From Nitrososphaerales archaeon (GTDB lineage Archaea; Thermoproteota; Nitrososphaeria; Nitrososphaerales; Gagatemarchaeaceae), in assembly GCA_030040055.1 (NCBI GenBank), contig JASHUK010000011.1, positions 1-6,884 of the forward strand: DNA of 6,884 nt, given 5' to 3'. How positions within the stretch are numbered: the stretch's first letter is position 1; each line of letters begins with the position of its first letter. The position numbers were made by a program, and so were the translations under genes. The notes under the pieces were generated by a model. It saw nothing but the letters and a program-made list of their open reading frames with translations. It was not told the DNA's origin and made no database searches. This document shows positions 1 through 5,695 of this stretch, piece by piece.

Positions 1-4
1 ACTG

Positions 5-217
5 TCACGTCGCGACCTCGGCCCCCCAATACCACCTGGGCATCCCCCGCCTCCCGACGATGAGGAAGACCCCCACCACCAGGAGGGCCAGCCCCGCCAG
101 GATGCCGACGAGCTTTACGATGTCGATGATGAAGTCGACCAGGGCGACGCGGAGGACGAAGAGAAGAAGCGCCCCAACCGCGACGAAGAGCACCCCGAAT
201 ATCTGCGAGTCCCGCAC
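5..217 (-). CDS. Small two-helix membrane protein of unknown function
   Basis: This 70-residue protein is not one I recognise. It has two strongly hydrophobic stretches, roughly residues 6-30 and 34-55, joined by a short linker with two Asp (around VDFIID). A positively charged GRRG follows the second helix, and the tail is short and polar with aromatics (RWYWG). It therefore looks like a two-pass inner-membrane protein, with the Arg pair suggesting that the C-terminus is cytoplasmic. The start is GTG at 217. An in-frame TAG at 241-239 leaves no other start codon between it and 217, so the N-terminus is well constrained. There is no Shine-Dalgarno sequence, but a TATA-like element is centred about 26.5 nt upstream, which fits a leaderless mRNA. 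The gene diverges from the LLM oxidoreductase gene. Function cannot be inferred from sequence or neighbours. That it is a real gene rests on hydrophobic pattern, start constraint and promoter spacing. Confidence 0.6.
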   Translation of the reverse strand: MRDSQIFGVLFVAVGALLLFVLRVALVDFIIDIVKLVGILAGLALLVVGVFLIVGRRGMPRWYWGAEVAT

Positions 218-239
218 CTTCTCGCTTTCGCCCCCGTCC

Positions 240-247
240 TATTTATG
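240..247. promoter_or_regulatory. TATA-like element, possibly bidirectional
   Basis: This AT-rich block in very GC-rich surroundings reads CATAAATA on the minus strand and TATTTATG on the plus strand. On the minus strand its centre is about 26.5 nt before the GTG start of the small membrane protein, the spacing expected for TBP/TFB-directed leaderless transcription. On the plus strand it would place a transcript start near 270, inside the longest reading of the LLM oxidoreductase ORF. That would argue for a downstream translation start in that gene. Minus-strand use is the better supported; plus-strand use is inference. Confidence 0.5.
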
Positions 248-1249
248 GTGGAGAGCGCCTTGCGCTGCAGCAAACTTCATCTCGGCCCGCCCCGAGACCT
301 CGCGGGTTTGGCCGCGATCTCGATATCCGACTGCGGGGTGATGCTCGAGCCCCAGCTCGGCATGTCCGCGGCAGACGTCGTCTCCGTGGCGAGGAGCGCC
401 GAGGATTTGGGTTTCGGCTTCCTCTTCAGGTCGGACCACCTGCTCCCGACGGACGGGCGCCGAGGGATAGACTCCCCTGAGTGCTGGACGACCCTGGCGG
501 CGGTGGCCGCCTCGACCAAGACGATCGGCTTCGGGCCGATGGTCTCCCCGATCGGCTTCAGGAACCCCGCCCTCCTGGCGAAGATGGCGTGCACCGTGCA
601 CTCGCTCTCCGGAGGGAGGCTCATGCTGGCGCTCGGTGCGGGATGGTATCAGGCCGAGTACGCCGCCCACGGGTACGCTTTCCCCGACTTCAAGACGAGA
701 GTCGGTCAGTTCAGGGAGGCCCTTTCCATAATCTGTTCCCTTGTCAGGGACGGGAGGGCCGACTTCGACGGCAAGCACTTCTCGGTCCACACCGACTGTC
801 TTCCTCGCCCCGCCGGGAGGATGCGCGTCATAGTGGGGGGAAAGTCGAAGCCGACGGTGAGGGCGGCGGGGCGGACCGCAGACGAGTGGAACGTGTTCGT
901 CTCGCCGCGCGACCAGTACATCGAAATGAAGCGCGTCTTCGACGAAGCCCGCGAAGGGAGGAAGGTGCGGATATCTGAGACAGGCCCCTACCTGCTCGGC
1001 AGGAACCAGGCGGAGCTGGAACGGAACGCCGAGGCCCAGGCGCGGAAGTTCGGGCAGGCCCTGCCGGCGAAGGAGGTGCTGAAGAGGCTCAAGGACAGAG
1101 GCGCCGTCTGCGGGACGGTTGACGAGTTCAGGGCACAGGTCAGGGACAAGACGGACGCGGGGGTCGAGAGGTTCTACTTCCAGACGCTCGTCCCCGAGAA
1201 CCGTTCGATGACGGAGCTGCTGGCCGACACCATCAAGGCCGGGTTGTGA
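245..1249 (+). CDS. LLM-class (luciferase-like) flavin/F420-dependent oxidoreductase
   Basis: This is a TIM-barrel oxidoreductase of the bacterial-luciferase-like superfamily, probably cytosolic, using FMN or coenzyme F420. The specific substrate cannot be deduced. Numbering from the ATG at 245 (334 residues): first barrel strand and conserved start VMLEPQLG at 32-39, LFRSDHLLP at 60-68, and TIGFGPMVSPIGFRNPALLAK at 93-113. The family hallmark is GRLMLALGAGWYQAEY at 124-139, followed by GYAFPDF at 143-149. VIVGGKSKPTV at 195-205 is the usual cofactor-phosphate region, followed by ADEWN at 212-216. The start is uncertain. Family members normally begin at the first strand, so the first 30 or so residues from ATG245 look unsupported. 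In-frame alternatives are TTG at 308 (313 residues), GTG at 338 and ATG at 341. The stop is TGA at 1247-1249. NpdG, further along the window, could supply reduced F420 from NADPH. The family call is firm; the cofactor is inferred. Confidence 0.88.
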   Translation: MVESALRCSKLHLGPPRDLAGLAAISISDCGVMLEPQLGMSAADVVSVARSAEDLGFGFLFRSDHLLPTDGRRGIDSPECWTTLAAVAASTKTIGFGPMVSPIGFRNPALLAKMACTVHSLSGGRLMLALGAGWYQAEYAAHGYAFPDFKTRVGQFREALSIICSLVRDGRADFDGKHFSVHTDCLPRPAGRMRVIVGGKSKPTVRAAGRTADEWNVFVSPRDQYIEMKRVFDEAREGRKVRISETGPYLLGRNQAELERNAEAQARKFGQALPAKEVLKRLKDRGAVCGTVDEFRAQVRDKTDAGVERFYFQTLVPENRSMTELLADTIKAGL

Positions 1250-1268
1250 GCGGGCGGGCCCGGTTCCG

Positions 1269-1276
1269 TTAATAAC
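1269..1276 (+). promoter_or_regulatory. TATA-like element for the arginase gene
   Basis: TTAATAAC lies in the 50-base gap between the LLM oxidoreductase stop and the arginase start, and is the only AT-rich run there. Its centre is about 27.5 nt before the TTG start codon. Transcription would thus begin at or next to the start codon, giving a leaderless message, and there is no Shine-Dalgarno sequence before the TTG. This supports both the TTG start and independent transcription of the gene. Confidence 0.55.
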
Positions 1277-1299
1277 GAGGCGCCGGCAAGTCGCTTGAG

Positions 1300-2253
1300 T
1301 TGAAGATCGGCATCCTGGGAGCCCCCATGGACCTGGGTCAGACCAGAAGGGGTGTCGACATGGGCCCCACGGCGATGAGGATAGCGAGGCTCGGACCGCG
1401 CCTGGAGGATTTGAGGCACGACGTCGTCGACTACGGAAACATCCCGGCCACAGACATGTCTGCCGCGAAGGCAGGGGACGAGAAGGCCCGCTACCTGGAC
1501 GAGATAGTCGCCCACTGCAGGCTGTTGGCACGCATGGTCTCTTCGTCGGCGCGGGACGGCTTCTTCCCTCTCGTCCTGGGCGGCGACCAGAGCGTCTCGA
1601 TAGGGACAGCAGGGGGCCTGGCTGCCCGCGGGCGCGACAGGGGGGTCGTCTGGATGGACGCGCACGCCGACTTCAACACGCCGAAGACGACCCCGAGCGG
1701 GAACGTCCACGGGATGGCCCTGGCCGCCATCCTGGGCTACGGTGACCGGAGGCTCACGGGCCTCGGGGGGACCGGGCCGAAAGCCCTTGAGGAGAAGACC
1801 GTGCTCATAGGGGGAAGAAGCTTCGACGCCCAGGAAGCCGTCGCCCTCGCCCACTCCAAGGCCACGGTCTACACGATGAGGGAGGTGGACGAGCTCGGAA
1901 TCAACAGGGTCGTGAGAGAGGCTGTCAAGATCGCGGGGGGAGGGGAGGACGGCGTCCACCTCAGCTTCGACGTCGACTGTCTGGACCCGTCTGAGGCTCC
2001 AGGGACAGGGACCCCCGTGAGGGGCGGGCTGACCTACCGGGAGGCCCAGCTCGCGATGGAGCTCCTCTACGACTCTGCGAAGGTGACCTCGGCGGAGTTC
2101 GTGGAGGTCAATCCCATCCTGGACTCGGCCAACCGGACGGCCGAGCTGGCGGTGGAGCTCGCCCTGTCGCTCTTCGGCAAGAAGATCACGGGGCAGGATG
2201 CGCCCCCGCGCCCGGGAGGCCCGGACTCGCTTCATTCACGGAAACGTTCTTAA
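1300..2253 (+). CDS. rocF: Arginase-family ureohydrolase with His-to-Gln change at a Mn ligand
   Basis: This is probably arginase (L-arginine + water to L-ornithine + urea), a cytosolic binuclear-manganese enzyme. It has 317 residues; bacterial arginases have about 300. The N-terminus GAPMDLGQTRRGVDMGP (7-23) is almost the Bacillus arginase signature. Metal residues present are D120, H122, D124 (DAHAD), D224 and D226 (SFDVDCLDP). Substrate and catalytic residues present are N126, S133 and H137 (the TPSGNVHG block typical of arginase, not agmatinase), D176 and E179 (GGRSFDAQE), and E269 (EVNPILD). The odd residue is Q97: the motif is GGDQS where the family normally has GGDHS, whose His binds MnA. 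The gene starts at TTG, supported by the MKIGILGAP start and a TATA-like element 27.5 nt upstream. About 22 residues after LFGKK, rich in Pro and Arg, extend beyond the usual C-terminus. Arginase is the best call, but activity or metal preference may differ because of Q97. Confidence 0.88.
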   Translation: MKIGILGAPMDLGQTRRGVDMGPTAMRIARLGPRLEDLRHDVVDYGNIPATDMSAAKAGDEKARYLDEIVAHCRLLARMVSSSARDGFFPLVLGGDQSVSIGTAGGLAARGRDRGVVWMDAHADFNTPKTTPSGNVHGMALAAILGYGDRRLTGLGGTGPKALEEKTVLIGGRSFDAQEAVALAHSKATVYTMREVDELGINRVVREAVKIAGGGEDGVHLSFDVDCLDPSEAPGTGTPVRGGLTYREAQLAMELLYDSAKVTSAEFVEVNPILDSANRTAELAVELALSLFGKKITGQDAPPRPGGPDSLHSRKRS

Positions 2254-2255
2254 CC
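2248..2255 (+). promoter_or_regulatory. Possible TATA-like element for EF-2
   Basis: TTCTTAAC is the most AT-rich octamer before EF-2. It contains the TAA stop of the arginase gene (2251-2253). Its centre is about 34.5 nt before the EF-2 ATG, so a transcript start near 2278 would leave a leader of about 8 nt. The element is weaker than the others in this window and the spacing is less typical, so this is tentative. Confidence 0.35.
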
Positions 2256-2285
2256 CAAACTCGAAAGGGAAGAAATCGGCCGGCC

Positions 2286-4478
2286 ATGCCGAAGTTCAAG
2301 ACGACCGCTGAAGCTCTCAAGATAGTCCACGACAAGGACCAGATACGCAATCTGGGGATAATAGCCCACGTAGACCACGGGAAGACGACCACGTCCGACT
2401 CCCTGCTGGCGGCCACCGGGATGCTCTCCCCGTCCGTCGCCGGGCAGGCGCTCGCCCTCGACTACATGGAGCTCGAGCAGCAGAGGCAGATGACGATCAA
2501 GGCCGCGAACGTGACGCTCTACTACGAGTCTGCGGGCAAGCCGTACGTAATCAACCTGATAGACACCCCGGGGCACATCGACTTCACAGGGAAGGTGACG
2601 AGGTCGCTCAGGGCCGTCGACGGGGCCATCGTGGTGGTCGACGCCGTCGAGGGGGTCATGACCCAGACGGAGACAGTCACTCGCCAGGCGCTGGAAGAGC
2701 GCGTCAGGCCGGTCCTCTACGTCAACAAGATAGACCGCCTGATCAAGGAGCTACGCCTCTCGCCGGAGAAGATGCAGGAGTGGCTCTTCAACATCGTGAA
2801 GGACTTCAACCGCCTCATCGACACCTACGGCGAACCCGAGTACAAGCAGAAGTGGAGGGTCTCGGTGCAGGACGCGCAGGTCGCCTTCGGCTCGTCCAAG
2901 GACAAGTGGGGCTTCAACTCGGACACGGCGAAGGCCGCGGGGATGTCGTTCAAGGACATCATAGGCGCGTACACTTCTGAGTCGCCGCAGTCGCTCGGGC
3001 AGAAACTCCCGCTGCACGAGGCGCTCCTGGGGATGGTCGTGAAGCACCACCCGCCCCCCCACGTGGCGCAGTCGTACAGGATCCCGAAGATCTGGCCGGG
3101 CGGGGACCTGACCGGAGACCTCGGGAAGGCGCTGCTTTCGTGCGACGACTCGGGCCCCACGGTGATGATGGTCACGAACGTCGTCGTCGACCCCGCCGCA
3201 GGCCTTGTGGCCACGGGCCGGCTCTTCTCCGGGACGATCTCCAACGGCGACTCCGTCTACCTCCTCAACTCGAAGAGGGAGGGGAAGGTGCAGTCTGTGC
3301 AGATATTCATGGGCTTCCAGAGGGAGATAGTAGACTCTCTCCCGGCCGGGAACATACCAGCCCTGCTCGGGCTGGACATCAGGGCCGGTGAGACGATCGC
3401 GAACGTGAAGGACACCGCGCCCTTCGAGTCGATCCACTACGTGAGCGAGCCTGTCGTCACCGTCGCCGTCGAGGCGAAGCACCCGAGGGACCTCCCCAAG
3501 CTGGTGGAGGTCATGAGGAGGCTCAACATCGAGGACCCCAACCTGGTGATCACGATAAACCAGGAGTCAGGGGAGACGCTGATGGCTGGGATGGGGGTGC
3601 TGCACCTCGAGATCGCCACCACGATGATCCAGCAAGCCGGGCTCGAGATAGTGACCTCGCCACCGATCATCAACTACAGGGAGACCATCCGCGCCAGGGC
3701 GGGGCCGGTCATGTCCAGGTCCCCCAACAGGCACAACAAGATCTTCATCGAGGTAGAGCCCCTCGAGTCGGACGTCGTGGAGCTGGTCAGGAACGGGACG
3801 ATCAGCGAGACCATGGACACGAAGACCGTCGTGAAGACGCTGCGCGACCACGGATGGGACCCGGACCAGGCGAGGAACTGGCAGGCGATAGACGAGAGGG
3901 GCAACATAATGACCGAGGTGACGAAGGGAGTCCAGTTCCTGCAGGAGTCGATGGACTCGATCAGGGCGGGGTTCGACGACATTATGAAGAACGGACCGCT
4001 CGCCTACGAGTTCACGAGAGGCGTGAAGGTGGTGCTGACCAACTACGTCCCGCACGAGGACGCGGCGCACAGGACCTACGCCCAGCTGATGCCTGCGTCC
4101 AGGAGAGCCATACTGGGGGCCATGCTCAGCACCAACCCGACCCTGCTGGAGCCAGTCCTGGGAATAGAGGTCAAGGGCCCGTCCGACCTGATCGGCGCGA
4201 TAACCGGGGTGATCAGCGCGAAGAGGGGGAAGCTCGTGAAGATCGACCAGAAGGAGGTCATGACCGTCGTAGAGGGGGAGATACCGGCCTCCGAGACCTT
4301 CGACCTGAGCGAGAAGATGAGGGGGGCAACCGCCGGGAAGGCCGTCTGGAACACTCACTTCAAGCTCTGGCAGGCGGTCCCGTCGAACATGCTCCTGGGG
4401 CTTGTGACGGAAATCAGGAAGAGGAAGGGGCTCCCTCCGGACCCGCCGAAGGCGGCGGAGTTCATCGACACGGAATAA
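2286..4478 (+). CDS. fusA: Archaeal translation elongation factor 2 (aEF-2)
   Basis: EF-2 is the GTPase that moves tRNAs and mRNA through the ribosome after each peptide bond. The 730-residue length matches archaeal EF-2. G-domain motifs are AHVDHGKTT (27-35), switch I QRQMTIKAANV (66-76, with T70 the conserved switch Thr), DTPGHIDF (93-100), NKIDR (147-151) and the G5-region FGSSKDKWGF (201-210). The domain II beta-barrel runs roughly 285-385, domain III (GMGVLHLEI, 435-443) about 386-460, and domain IV about 461-620. The domain IV tip has HEDAAHR (590-596), in which H595 is the residue normally turned into diphthamide. Domain V (EPVLGIEV to HFKLWQAVPS) and the archaeal tail KRKGLPPD (712-719) follow. 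The residue after HR is Thr597, where crenarchaeal and euryarchaeal proteins have Gly. The ATG at 2286 gives the standard MPKFK-type N-terminus. The gene follows arginase by 32 bases and probably has its own promoter. Confidence 0.98.
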   Translation: MPKFKTTAEALKIVHDKDQIRNLGIIAHVDHGKTTTSDSLLAATGMLSPSVAGQALALDYMELEQQRQMTIKAANVTLYYESAGKPYVINLIDTPGHIDFTGKVTRSLRAVDGAIVVVDAVEGVMTQTETVTRQALEERVRPVLYVNKIDRLIKELRLSPEKMQEWLFNIVKDFNRLIDTYGEPEYKQKWRVSVQDAQVAFGSSKDKWGFNSDTAKAAGMSFKDIIGAYTSESPQSLGQKLPLHEALLGMVVKHHPPPHVAQSYRIPKIWPGGDLTGDLGKALLSCDDSGPTVMMVTNVVVDPAAGLVATGRLFSGTISNGDSVYLLNSKREGKVQSVQIFMGFQREIVDSLPAGNIPALLGLDIRAGETIANVKDTAPFESIHYVSEPVVTVAVEAKHPRDLPKLVEVMRRLNIEDPNLVITINQESGETLMAGMGVLHLEIATTMIQQAGLEIVTSPPIINYRETIRARAGPVMSRSPNRHNKIFIEVEPLESDVVELVRNGTISETMDTKTVVKTLRDHGWDPDQARNWQAIDERGNIMTEVTKGVQFLQESMDSIRAGFDDIMKNGPLAYEFTRGVKVVLTNYVPHEDAAHRTYAQLMPASRRAILGAMLSTNPTLLEPVLGIEVKGPSDLIGAITGVISAKRGKLVKIDQKEVMTVVEGEIPASETFDLSEKMRGATAGKAVWNTHFKLWQAVPSNMLLGLVTEIRKRKGLPPDPPKAAEFIDTE

Positions 4479-4503
4479 GCCCGCCTCTCCGCGGTTGCCT
4501 TGC

Positions 4504-4511
4504 TTATCTAA
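4504..4511 (+). promoter_or_regulatory. TATA-like element for the flavin reductase gene
   Basis: TTATCTAA stands out as AT-rich in the 55-base gap after EF-2. Its centre is about 26.5 nt before the GTG at 4534, almost the same spacing as for the small membrane protein and the arginase gene. This suggests a leaderless transcript beginning at the GTG and argues that the gene is transcribed separately from EF-2. Confidence 0.5.
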
Positions 4512-4533
4512 CGGTCGAGTGGGCTGACCTCCC

Positions 4534-5118
4534 GTGCGCGTGGAGCCAGCCCTGATCCACCGTCTGTTCTACCCGCAGGTCCCCGCCCTCTTCTGCGCAG
4601 GCCACGGCGGAAGGGTCTCGGCCATGCCGGTCGTCTCCTGCATGTCGGTCTCCGACGCTCCGCCGATGGTGGCTGTCGCGTGCTTCACCGGCGGACAGAC
4701 GCTCAAGCTGGCGAGGGCCGCCGGGGCCTTCTCTCTGTGCCTCGTCGACCGCGGGCTCGCGCGAGCCGTTTCCTTCCTCGCCTCCAACAGCGGTTCCCGC
4801 TACAGGAACAAGATTTCTTCGGCAGGCCTCAGGAGCGCGAAGGGGAGGAGCCTGAACGTGCCAGTGGTCGCGGGGGCCTCAGCCGTCCTCGAGTGCAGGG
4901 TGCAGTCCTCGACAGGCGCGGGAGACCACGTCCTGGTCGTCGGACTCGTGGAGGAGTGCCGCGCCTCCTCCGCCTTCGCCGCGTACTGGGACTACCGCAA
5001 GTACAGGCCCATCCTGTACGACGGCTGGAGGGGCGGGATGAAGACCTACAGGGACCCGACTCTCAGGGGCGTTCGTCGCGCCCGACGAGCCTCACCGCGA
5101 AGGGCTTCGACCCGCTGA
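4534..5118 (+). CDS. Flavin reductase-like FMN-binding split-barrel protein
   Basis: This 194-residue protein resembles the flavin reductase / flavoredoxin / archaeal ferric reductase group. These bind FMN in a split beta-barrel and pass electrons from NAD(P)H or another donor to flavin, iron or a partner oxygenase. Visible family landmarks are RLFYPQVPALFCAG (10-23), AMPVVSCMSVSDAPPMVAVA (30-49, the FMN-contacting strand-turn-strand with the conserved Pro pair), FSLCLVD (66-72), LECRV (119-123) and GDHVLVVGLVEEC (130-142), and the closing PILYDGWRGGMKTY (159-172). The start is GTG, supported by a TATA-like element 26.5 nt upstream; a second in-frame GTG at 4540 is possible. Residues from about 177 on form an Arg-rich tail encoded by DNA that also encodes, on the other strand, the end of NpdG. 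The fold is fairly secure. The electron donor and acceptor are unknown. Confidence 0.82.
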   Translation: MRVEPALIHRLFYPQVPALFCAGHGGRVSAMPVVSCMSVSDAPPMVAVACFTGGQTLKLARAAGAFSLCLVDRGLARAVSFLASNSGSRYRNKISSAGLRSAKGRSLNVPVVAGASAVLECRVQSSTGAGDHVLVVGLVEECRASSAFAAYWDYRKYRPILYDGWRGGMKTYRDPTLRGVRRARRASPRRASTR

Positions 5119-5695
5119 GCCTAGCCGCGTTGATCTCAAGGACCGTCACCCTCTCGACCGACTGCGCCTGAGAGAGCGGCCCGACGTAGACAGGGCGCAT
5201 TCTCGGGACGCTCGAGACCAGCCGAGCTGCCCTGGCGAAGCCCTCCTTGTCGGCGGCCGCTATGAGCACGTCGAGCTCGGGGCGCTCCGGGTCGCCAAGC
5301 ATCCCCTGAGGCACGTTGTTGAAGGCCGTCGCGACCACACTCTCAGGGAGGGCCTCGGCGATGGCCTCCGCCGCGGACCCTTTCGCGAGCGCGTACTGCA
5401 GCACGCCCTCCTCCACCTTCAGGGGGTTGACGACCGAAAGGACCAGCTTCCCGGCGAGGGGCCCGGCCAGCACGGCCAAATCCCCGACGGCGCCGAACGG
5501 GACAGCCACCACGCATGCCTCGCACCACTCGGCCGCCCCCTGATAGGAGCCCCAGGACGCCCCCGGTATCCGCGCGGCGGCTCTCTTCGCCCTTTCGGGG
5601 TCACGGGAGCCTATCCTGACCTCGTTCTTCAGCGCGAGCAGGCGCCCCAGCCCGGACCCCATCGCGCCGGTCCCCCCGACTATCGCTACCTTCAT
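5063..5695 (-). CDS. npdG: F420:NADP oxidoreductase (NADPH-dependent F420 reductase)
   Basis: This enzyme transfers hydride between coenzyme F420 and NADP in the cytosol, linking the two redox pools. The protein has 210 residues, close to the family's usual 210-225. The N-terminal Rossmann fold begins at once with MKVAIVGGTGAMGSGLG (1-17), whose GGTG...G loop binds the dinucleotide. GSRDPERAKRAA (29-40) follows; in this family the Ser-Arg pair contacts the 2'-phosphate of NADP. AVPFGAV (64-70), SVVNPL (87-92) and TAFNNVP (123-129) match the middle of the fold. GPLSQAQSVERVTVLEIN (172-189) matches the conserved C-terminal helix region of A. fulgidus FNO. The same frame stays open upstream to 5953, but the ATG at 5695 is preferred: the fold starts there, and the ATG overlaps the XPF stop codon (ATGA), implying coupled translation. 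The 3' end overlaps the convergent flavin reductase gene by 56 bp. Confidence 0.9.
   Translation of the reverse strand: MKVAIVGGTGAMGSGLGRLLALKNEVRIGSRDPERAKRAAARIPGASWGSYQGAAEWCEACVVAVPFGAVGDLAVLAGPLAGKLVLSVVNPLKVEEGVLQYALAKGSAAEAIAEALPESVVATAFNNVPQGMLGDPERPELDVLIAAADKEGFARAARLVSSVPRMRPVYVGPLSQAQSVERVTVLEINAARLSGSKPFAVRLVGRDERP

Noticed and set aside
1250..1299. Possible tRNA, terminator or small RNA in the short intergenic gaps (1250-1299, 2254-2285, 4479-4533)
   Set aside because: The gaps are too short for a tRNA, show no stable stem followed by a T-run, and are largely accounted for by the TATA-like elements.
239..1531. A 430-codon open frame on the minus strand opposite the LLM oxidoreductase and arginase
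   Set aside because: Its product is rich in Arg, Pro and Gly with no recognisable domain. It mirrors the GC-biased codons of two well-identified genes on the plus strand.
1174..2235. A 353-codon minus-strand open frame opposite arginase
   Set aside because: It lies almost entirely opposite a clear arginase gene, is low in complexity (Arg/Asp/His/Val repeats) and has no domain or promoter signal. Long antisense frames are expected at this GC content.
1300..2253. Assigning the ureohydrolase as agmatinase
   Set aside because: The TPSGNVHG block and the GGRSFDAQE loop match residues that hold the amino-acid part of arginine in arginases, and the N-terminal DLGQTRRGVDMGP matches bacterial arginase. 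The Gln at the metal site leaves some doubt about true substrate.
2751..4358. Two long minus-strand frames (2751-3482 and 3567-4358) and several plus-strand alternate frames inside EF-2
   Set aside because: EF-2 motifs run unbroken through the whole region in one frame, and the alternatives show only compositional bias.
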